Positions 1 through 5,053 of a stretch of DNA of 5,053 nucleotides are shown in pieces. The notes beneath the pieces were generated by a model. It ran no database searches and was not told the origin of the DNA. It saw only the letters and a list, made by a program, of their open reading frames with translations. The translations under genes and the position numbers were made by a program. The stretch comes from Burkholderiales bacterium RIFCSPHIGHO2_12_FULL_61_11 (lineage in GTDB: Bacteria; Pseudomonadota; Gammaproteobacteria; Burkholderiales; Burkholderiaceae_C): contig MERZ01000084.1 of assembly GCA_001770785.1 (NCBI GenBank), forward strand, positions 14,164 to 19,216. The letters run 5' to 3'. The first letter of the stretch is position 1; the number at the start of each line of letters is the position of its first letter.

Positions 1-13
1 GCAAAGGTTCTGA
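1..13 (+). CDS. Possible 3' end of an upstream gene
   Basis: In the second forward frame the window opens with three codons (Gln-Arg-Phe) and then a TGA at 11-13. The A of this stop is also the A of the following ATG, giving a TGATG overlap. Such overlaps are typical of translationally coupled genes. With three codons visible the product cannot be identified. From memory, Nudix genes of this type in Comamonadaceae often follow a DUF815-type ATPase gene, so that is a guess at identity only. Confidence 0.25.
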
Positions 14-462
14 TGGCCGACGCCGGCCGGCCTCGCCAAGGCGGCGCGAACCGCAAGGTGGTGGAGGTGGCAGTCGGGGTACTGCTTCAGGCCGACGGCC
101 GCTTTTTGCTGACCTCCAGGCCTCCCGGCAAGGTCTATGAGGGGTACTGGGAGTTTCCCGGTGGCAAGCTGGAGCCCGGCGAAAACGTCGAACAGGCGTT
201 GCGCCGTGAACTTCAGGAAGAAATTGGCGTCACCATCGGTGCCGTGCATCCCTGGACGGTCGAGATGGTGGATTACCCGCACGCGCTGGTCCGGCTCAAT
301 TTCTGCAAGGTGTTTAACTGGACCGGCGAGTTGCAGATGCACGAAGGCCAGTCATTTTCCTGGCAGTCCTTGCCGGTTCAGGTGCAGCCGGTGTTGCCGG
401 GCACGGTCCCGGTTCTGGAGTGGTTGGCGCAGGAGCGTGCGACTTGCCATTCCGCCACCTGA
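13..462 (+). CDS. mutT: MutT-type Nudix hydrolase (probable 8-oxo-dGTP diphosphatase)
   Basis: A 149-residue cytoplasmic Nudix hydrolase. MutT enzymes hydrolyse oxidised nucleotides such as 8-oxo-dGTP to the monophosphate and so prevent A:T to C:G mutations. The Nudix signature G-x5-E-x7-R-E-L-x-E-E-x-G-V is complete at residues 51-73, preceded by WEFPGG (46-51) as in E. coli MutT. E57, E66, E69 and E70 fit the metal-binding acidic positions, and E111 in the later HEGQ motif matches the further catalytic Glu of MutT. Length is slightly above E. coli MutT (129 residues) because of a basic N-terminal extension of about 15 residues. The ATG at 13 is chosen because AAGG at 4-7 gives a ribosome site 5 nt upstream and the start overlaps a preceding stop. 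The MutT Asn that reads the 8-oxoguanine base (PANEPV region in E. coli) appears replaced by Gly/Thr in LPGTVPV (128-134), so substrate choice is less certain than the fold. Confidence 0.87.
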   Translation: MADAGRPRQGGANRKVVEVAVGVLLQADGRFLLTSRPPGKVYEGYWEFPGGKLEPGENVEQALRRELQEEIGVTIGAVHPWTVEMVDYPHALVRLNFCKVFNWTGELQMHEGQSFSWQSLPVQVQPVLPGTVPVLEWLAQERATCHSAT

Positions 463-492
463 GCGGGCTGCCGTGCCAAGAGCCTGTCGGGT

Positions 493-520
493 TTGAAAAC
501 CTGGCTGTGTCCGGCACAAT
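493..520 (+). promoter_or_regulatory. Candidate sigma70 promoter for argB
   Basis: TTGAAA at 493-498 (5 of 6 matches to the -35 consensus) is followed after 16 nt by CACAAT at 515-520 (4 of 6 to the -10 consensus). Transcription would start near 527, giving a leader of about 30 nt that contains the AAGGCGAG ribosome site (546-553), 5 nt before the argB ATG. The 96-nt gap between the Nudix gene and argB shows no convincing terminator, so read-through is also possible. No arginine-repressor box was recognised by eye. Confidence 0.42.
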
Positions 521-558
521 TCACGGTTAATTCTTCTTCATCTGCAAGGCGAGCCGCA

Positions 559-1476
559 ATGACCCACTCCACTACTTCCTCAACCGATCCTGACCTCTCC
601 CACATCGGCCCGCGCGACAAGGCTGAAATCCTGGCGCAGGCACTGCCCTATATCCGCAAGTTTCACGGCAAGACCATCGTCATCAAGTACGGTGGCAACG
701 CCATGACGGATCCGGCGCTGCAGGCCGACTTTGCCGAAGATGTGGTGCTGCTGAAATTGGTGGGCATGAACCCGGTGGTGGTGCATGGCGGTGGCCCGCA
801 GATTGAAGCGGCGCTGAATCGTCTCGGCAAAAAAGGCCACTTCATTCAGGGCATGCGGGTGACCGACGATGAAACCATGGAAGTGGTGGAATGGGTGCTG
901 GCGGGCCAGGTGCAGCAGGACATTGTGGGCCTGATCAACCAGGCCGGCGGCAAGGCGGTGGGCCTGACAGGTCGCGACGGCGGCCTGATCCGGGCGCAAA
1001 AGCTCAAGATGCTGGACAAGGACGATTCAGATAAAGAGCACGACATCGGCTTTGTCGGCGACATTGTCAGCATCGACCCCGGCGTGGTCAAGGCGCTGCA
1101 GGACGACGCGTTTATTCCCGTCATCAGTCCGATTGGTTTTGGCGAAGAAAATGAAAGCTACAACATCAACGCCGATGTGGTGGCGGGCAAGCTGGCCATC
1201 GTGCTCAAGGCCGAAAAGCTGGTGCTGCTGACCAATACCCCCGGTGTACTGAACAAGGCGGGCGAGCTGCTGACCGACCTGACGGCGCGGGAGATTGATG
1301 AGCTGTTTGCCGACGGCACGATTTCGGGCGGCATGCTGCCAAAAATTGAAGGCGCGCTGGACGCGGCCAAGAGCGGCGTCAACACGGTGCATATCATCGA
1401 TGGTCGGGTGCCGCATGCCATGCTGCTGGAAATCCTGACCGATCAGGCCTACGGGACCATGATCCGGTCGCATTAG
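559..1476 (+). CDS. argB: N-acetylglutamate kinase (arginine biosynthesis)
   Basis: A 305-residue cytoplasmic amino-acid kinase that phosphorylates N-acetyl-L-glutamate with ATP, the second step of arginine synthesis. Visible motifs are KYGGNAM (43-49, phosphate-binding Lys43), HGGGPQI (76-82), R100 in GMRVTDD (substrate-binding Arg), LTGRDGG (136-142), N202 and D206 in [10 protein letters not shown] (matching E. coli N158 and D162), LLTNTPGVL (223-231) and K262 in [10 protein letters not shown] (matching E. coli K217). The N-terminal extension of about 35 residues before the first strand, with a predicted helix ([18 protein letters not shown]), is typical of hexameric, arginine-feedback-inhibited NAGKs and is absent from the short E. 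coli enzyme. The C-terminal [14 protein letters not shown] is usual for this group. ATG 559 is preferred over the in-frame TTG at 493, because AAGGCGAG lies just upstream of it and the TTG-derived extension is unlike NAGK. The likely promoter lies within that extension. Feedback inhibition by arginine is inferred from the family. Confidence 0.97.
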   Translation: MTHSTTSSTDPDLSHIGPRDKAEILAQALPYIRKFHGKTIVIKYGGNAMTDPALQADFAEDVVLLKLVGMNPVVVHGGGPQIEAALNRLGKKGHFIQGMRVTDDETMEVVEWVLAGQVQQDIVGLINQAGGKAVGLTGRDGGLIRAQKLKMLDKDDSDKEHDIGFVGDIVSIDPGVVKALQDDAFIPVISPIGFGEENESYNINADVVAGKLAIVLKAEKLVLLTNTPGVLNKAGELLTDLTAREIDELFADGTISGGMLPKIEGALDAAKSGVNTVHIIDGRVPHAMLLEILTDQAYGTMIRSH

Positions 1477-1589
1477 GAGAGGGTCGGACTCGGGAATTTT
1501 GTTTGGGGAGATGGGCAAAAACCCGTACAACGCGCCGCCGAATCGCCGGTTCCGCTGTGCGAGAATGATTTGCAACGAATTCCGGTTTT

Positions 1590-1617
1590 TTGAAACATTC
1601 TTCTTCACCTTGGTAAC
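1590..1617 (+). promoter_or_regulatory. Candidate promoter for slmA, possibly leaderless
   Basis: TTGAAA (1590-1595) is followed after 16 nt by GGTAAC (1612-1617), a weak -10 match (3 of 6). The slmA ATG begins at 1624, exactly 6 nt after the -10, so transcription would start at or next to the A of the ATG. No Shine-Dalgarno sequence is visible before this ATG, which fits a leaderless message. The rest of the 147-nt argB-slmA gap (1477-1623) holds no gene or strong terminator that I can see; GGG-CAAAAA-CCC near 1513-1524 is too short to count. Confidence 0.33.
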
Positions 1618-1623
1618 GCGCCC

Positions 1624-2274
1624 ATGTCCGACTTCGCGTCCGCACCCGAACTGATCCTGCCGGCCGCGCCAGCTGCCGCTGAGCCGGCAGCGCGCAAGCG
1701 GCCCAGGCCGGGTGAACGTCGGGTTCAGATTCTGCAGGCGCTGGCTGCCATGCTGGAGCAGCCGGGCGCCGAGCGCATCACCACCTCGGCGCTGGCGGCC
1801 AAACTTGGCGTGAGCGAAGCGGCGCTGTACCGTCATTTCGCCAGCAAGGCGCAGATGTTTGAAGGACTGATCGAGTTCATCGAGCAAAGCGTTTTCACGC
1901 TGGTCAACCAGATTGCCGAGCGCGAGCCCGAGCCTGCGGCGCGCACCCGCAAGCTGGTCGTCATGGTGCTGCAATTCGGCGAAAAAAACCCGGGCATGGC
2001 GCGCGTGATGGTGGGTGATGCGCTGGTGTTTGAAAACGAGCGGCTGCAAGAGCGCATGAACCTGTTCTTTGACAAGCTGGAGTCCAGCCTGAAGCAAGGC
2101 CTGCGTGATGGCGCGGCTGCTGCAGCTTCCTCCAGCCCCACGGTTGACGCGCAGGTGCGCGCTTCAGTGATCGTGGCTTTCATGGTGGGCCGTTTGCAGC
2201 GCTTTGCCCGCTCGGGCTTCAAGCGTCTGCCGTCCGAGTATCTGGAAGCCAGTCTGGCGACGATTCTGGCTTGA
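1624..2274 (+). CDS. slmA: Nucleoid occlusion factor SlmA (TetR-fold division regulator)
   Basis: A 216-residue TetR-family DNA-binding protein. In E. coli, SlmA binds specific chromosomal sites as dimers and, when DNA-bound, antagonises FtsZ polymerisation so that septa do not form over the nucleoid. The N-terminal helix-turn-helix covers about residues 33-76; RITTSALAAKLGVSEAALYR (51-70) followed by HFASKAQMF is nearly the E. coli SlmA recognition region. Further matches are GLIEFIEQSVF (81-91), FGEKNPGMARVMVGDALVFENERLQ in the ligand/dimer domain, and a C-terminal RFARSGFKRLPSEYLEA segment. These make SlmA far more likely than a generic TetR repressor. It has about 22 extra Ala/Pro-rich N-terminal residues before the basic KRPRPGERR segment compared with E. 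coli SlmA (198 residues). If translation instead began internally, no better ATG with a ribosome site is visible. It lies 147 nt after argB and 34 nt before dbpA on the same strand. Confidence 0.88.
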   Translation: MSDFASAPELILPAAPAAAEPAARKRPRPGERRVQILQALAAMLEQPGAERITTSALAAKLGVSEAALYRHFASKAQMFEGLIEFIEQSVFTLVNQIAEREPEPAARTRKLVVMVLQFGEKNPGMARVMVGDALVFENERLQERMNLFFDKLESSLKQGLRDGAAAAASSSPTVDAQVRASVIVAFMVGRLQRFARSGFKRLPSEYLEASLATILA

Positions 2275-2277
2275 ACC

Positions 2278-2302
2278 TTGACGCGACGCAGCCGTCGATA
2301 AT
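2278..2302 (+). promoter_or_regulatory. Candidate dbpA promoter, probably giving a leaderless transcript
   Basis: GATAAT at 2297-2302 is a 5-of-6 match to the -10 consensus and sits exactly 6 nt before the dbpA ATG (2309), so the first transcribed base would be at or beside the A of the start codon. The -35 is less clear: TTGACG at 2278-2283 matches well but leaves only 13 nt of spacer, while TTGAAC at 2271-2276 (overlapping the slmA stop) leaves 20 nt. The GGGG at 2304-2307 is too close to the ATG to be a normal ribosome site. Confidence 0.45.
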
Positions 2303-2308
2303 CGGGGC

Positions 2309-3718
<1,410 letters not shown>

Positions 3719-3755
3719 GGCCCGGTCAATCCTCTATTTCTTGAGGGGGAGGGCG

Positions 3756-3791
3756 GGCGCAAGAAGCTATTAAATAAATAGCATATGCGCC
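3756..3791. repeat. Two-part palindromic hairpin, likely dispersed intergenic repeat / bidirectional terminator
   Basis: GGCGCA (3756-3761) pairs with TGCGCC (3786-3791), and GCTATT (3766-3771) pairs with AATAGC (3777-3782). The two 6-bp stems are separated by a 4 x 3 nt internal loop and closed by the 5-nt loop AAATA. The AT-rich core stands out in GC-rich surroundings. It lies 38 nt after the dbpA stop and beyond the 3' end of the convergent minus-strand gene, a natural place for a terminator acting on both strands, although no U-tract follows on either. From memory it resembles an intergenic palindrome common in Comamonadaceae (GCGCAAG-AGCTATT...AATAGCT type arms); this has not been checked. 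Confidence 0.6.
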
Positions 3792-3795
3792 GTGT

Positions 3796-3818
3796 GGCTG
3801 ACTGCGGAGCTGTCAGCC
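3796..3818. other. 7-bp hairpin in the convergent intergenic region
   Basis: GGCTGAC (3796-3802) and GTCAGCC (3812-3818) are perfect reverse complements around a 9-nt loop. The hairpin begins 5 nt after the two-part palindrome. No T-run follows it on either strand, so it is not a classical intrinsic terminator, though it could protect a 3' end. Its right arm can alternatively pair with GGCTG at 3824-3828. Confidence 0.4.
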
Positions 3819-3831
3819 GACTTGGCTGCAG

Positions 3832-3930
3832 CGCGGCGCTCACGGACGGCCTGCAACCGCCCACTACCCCTTGTGGAAGGCCATACCGTGATGCGGGGGC
3901 TAGCGTTTGTGCTGGACTGACAGCGCCGCG
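3832..3930. other. Possible structured element: nested stems drawable as a three-way junction
   Basis: CGCGGCGCT (3832-3840) is a perfect 9-nt reverse complement of AGCGCCGCG (3922-3930). Inside this pair, CACGG (3841-3845) pairs with CCGTG (3886-3890), GGCC (3848-3851) with GGCC (3879-3882), and CCAC (3861-3864) with GTGG (3873-3876), forming one stacked arm. A separate hairpin pairs 3900-3904 with 3911-3915 around a 6-nt loop; one of its pairs is a G-U that holds only in plus-strand RNA. No coding signal is evident in 3719-3932. The stems are seen directly; that they form a functional RNA is inference, and GC-rich DNA yields such pairings by chance fairly often. Confidence 0.25.
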
Positions 3931-3932
3931 GG

Positions 3933-5053
3933 TTACGGCTCCCGGTTGCGGATGGGCTCGCCCTCTGGCCGGGGAGGTCGTGTTTTTGCGGCGTCTGTCT
4001 GGCGCGCTTTCTTGCGTTCTTCGGCTTGTTCTTTGGGCTGCTCCAACTGCTGTTGCTGCTGCAACTCACGGGCCTGGCGTTGCTGGTCTTGCTGGGCGCG
4101 TTGTTGCTGCTGTGCCTGTTTCTGAGCCTGCGCCGCCTGCTCCTGTCTTTGCTGATCTTGCTGGGCCCGCTGCTGCTGTTGCTGTTCGCGCGCCTGCCGT
4201 TGCTGGGCTTGCTCCTTGCGCTGCTCCAACTGCTGTTGTTGCTGCAACTCGCGGGCCTGGCGTTGCTGTGCTTGCTGCTGCTGGCGGGCCAGCTCCTGCT
4301 GCTTTTGCGCCTGCTCACGCAGTGCGCGCTGGCCCAGCGCCTCTTCGCTTTGGCGGCGTTGCTCTTCCTGCTGGCGCACCCGCTCGGCTTGCTGACGCTG
4401 CTGGTCACGCTGGAGCTGCTGTTGCGCCCGCTCGGCCTGGGCATCCGGCATCACCGGGCGGGCGTTGCCGTTGTTCTCGACCGGCGCGCGCAATGCCCGC
4501 TGCCCAGGTGAGGCTTCGCCTTGCTGGCGTGGCTGATCGCGTGGTGGCTGCTGCCGGTTCAGCTCGCGTTGCTGGCGCTCCTGGTCGCGCTGCAAGGGCT
4601 GCTGCTCGCGCCGCGTCCGTTGTTCGGCGTCGATGGCGCTGCGGTCTTGTGCGGGAGCCGGCACTGATCGCAGGACAGGCGGTTGCGCCGCCGTTACCCC
4701 GGGCATCACAGGCGCTGCCGGCAGGGGCGGCTGAGTTCGGGCAGTGCGGTCCTTGTTGTCGGGTCGTCCAGCGCGCGGCTCATCCCGACTGCCGTTGCGG
4801 CTGCGCACCACCGGTCGCGTGATCACGGTGGCGGGCGGCAGCGCGGCTGGCGCAACCGGCCTTGGCCGTTCGCGCACTTCGGGGCGCTGCGGCAGCGCGC
4901 TGCGCTCGGCCACCACCTGGGCGCGTCTCAGATCCGTGGCGCTCAGGACATGCTGGTTGCCGCGAACCGGACGGCCGCGGGTAAAGTCGTCCCTGCTGAC
5001 GGCCGTCACGGCAGCGGGCTGACGCTGATAGCGATAAACGTTGGTCAGGTTCA
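3933..5053 (-). CDS. Gln/Arg-rich repetitive protein, C-terminal 372 residues (possible DUF6600-family); 5' end outside window
   Basis: The frame is open from the right edge to a TAA at 3933-3935, so the N terminus, any signal peptide and the start lie beyond 5053. The GTG at 5007-5009 is internal: coding continues upstream as NLTNVYRYQRQPAA. Visible residues 1-55 are ordered-looking (NLTNVYRY, AVTAVSRDDFTRGRPVRG, then HVLSATDLRRAQVV) and resemble the end of DUF6600 proteins, which are usually secreted or envelope proteins with Trp/Tyr-rich repeats; this assignment is from memory. Residues 60-145 are Pro/Arg-rich and probably disordered. Residues about 150-350 are extremely Gln/Arg/Glu/Ala-rich, predicted helical or coiled-coil, with repeated blocks LQRDQ (153, 213), GQRALR (183, 240) and LQQQQQLEQ (near 270 and 330). 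The end is basic and Pro-rich (RPPRPEGEPIRNREP). The function is unknown. The minus strand is taken as coding because its first part reads as sensible protein, while the opposite strand reads as poly-Leu or Ala/Pro filler. It converges on dbpA across a 214-nt gap. Confidence 0.75.
   Translation of the reverse strand, partial: NLTNVYRYQRQPAAVTAVSRDDFTRGRPVRGNQHVLSATDLRRAQVVAERSALPQRPEVRERPRPVAPAALPPATVITRPVVRSRNGSRDEPRAGRPDNKDRTARTQPPLPAAPVMPGVTAAQPPVLRSVPAPAQDRSAIDAEQRTRREQQPLQRDQERQQRELNRQQPPRDQPRQQGEASPGQRALRAPVENNGNARPVMPDAQAERAQQQLQRDQQRQQAERVRQQEEQRRQSEEALGQRALREQAQKQQELARQQQQAQQRQARELQQQQQLEQRKEQAQQRQAREQQQQQRAQQDQQRQEQAAQAQKQAQQQQRAQQDQQRQARELQQQQQLEQPKEQAEERKKARQTDAAKTRPPRPEGEPIRNREP
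4037..4085. repeat. 49-bp direct repeat, copy 1
   Basis: This block matches 4220-4268 at 47 of 49 positions (differences at repeat positions 20 and 32). Weaker similarity continues for about 14 nt on the left. On the minus strand it encodes QQRQARELQQQQQLEQ, the downstream copy in the protein, and the spacing of 183 bp is exactly 61 codons. Confidence 0.85.
4220..4268. repeat. 49-bp direct repeat, copy 2
   Basis: This is the partner of 4037-4085 inside the same minus-strand gene, encoding the same 16 residues earlier in the protein. Both differences are silent: the third-position changes keep Gln and Arg. Silent-only divergence suggests either recent duplication or selection on the peptide. 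Confidence 0.85.

Noticed and set aside
493..558. In-frame TTG start extending ArgB by 22 residues.
   Set aside because: The added residues do not resemble NAGK, the region better fits a promoter, and a ribosome site directly precedes the ATG at 559.
1513..1524. GGG-CAAAAA-CCC as a terminator after argB.
   Set aside because: The stem is only 3 bp with no U-tract.
1477..1623. SlmA-binding (GTGAGTACTCAC-like) operator for autoregulation upstream of slmA.
   Set aside because: No such palindrome was found by eye here or elsewhere in the window.
1027..2097. Minus-strand open frame of 356 codons spanning argB, the argB-slmA gap and most of slmA.
   Set aside because: It lies opposite two clearly identified genes, is His/Gln/Arg-rich without motifs, and is a codon-bias shadow.
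4026..4511. Plus-strand frame encoding a strikingly Leu-rich, multi-membrane-like protein of 161 residues.
   Set aside because: It is the antisense reading of the CAG/CAA-rich Gln tail (CTG/TTG read as Leu). No ribosome site, promoter or family resemblance supports it, and the minus-strand frame extends coherently past the window edge.
3990..4600. Gln-codon repeats as a CRISPR array or minisatellite of non-coding origin.
   Set aside because: The repeats keep codon phase within one open frame, lack regular identical units with unique spacers, and encode a continuous Gln-rich protein.
3785..4822. Long plus-strand open frame (345 codons) across the intergenic region and antisense to the Gln-rich gene.
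   Set aside because: Its composition is Ala/Pro/Arg/Gly filler with no recognisable domain, and it begins inside hairpin sequence. Long antisense open frames are expected in GC-rich repetitive coding DNA.

Overview
This GC-rich window looks like chromosomal DNA of a betaproteobacterium, most likely Burkholderiales and probably Comamonadaceae (Polaromonas/Rhodoferax-like). This is inferred from protein character, the gene set and an AT-rich palindrome typical of intergenic DNA in that family. No database search was possible. It carries four plus-strand housekeeping genes followed by a convergent minus-strand gene that runs off the right edge.

Layout. Bases 1-13 are probably the last codons of an upstream gene whose stop overlaps the next start (TGATG). 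13-462 is a MutT-type Nudix hydrolase. 559-1476 is argB (N-acetylglutamate kinase, long arginine-sensitive type) behind a plausible sigma70 promoter. 1624-2274 is slmA, a TetR-fold nucleoid-occlusion regulator of cell division. 2309-3718 is dbpA, a DEAD-box RNA helicase specific for 23S rRNA. 3719-3932 is a convergent intergenic region with no gene; it holds a strong two-part hairpin that resembles a dispersed repeat, a second 7-bp hairpin, and a set of nested stems that can be drawn as a three-way junction. 3933-5053 (minus strand) is the C-terminal part of a Gln/Arg-rich protein, perhaps of the DUF6600 family, built from degenerate repeats of about 60 codons.

Functional view. The plus-strand genes are not one pathway: nucleotide-pool sanitation, arginine biosynthesis, division-site control and ribosome assembly. 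Each of argB, slmA and dbpA has a candidate promoter of its own, so they look like neighbours more than a tight operon. The slmA and dbpA start codons both lie exactly 6 nt after a -10-like hexamer, which suggests leaderless transcripts. I found no convincing novel defence or mobile system. The least explained parts are the structured convergent intergenic region and the repetitive Gln-rich tail.
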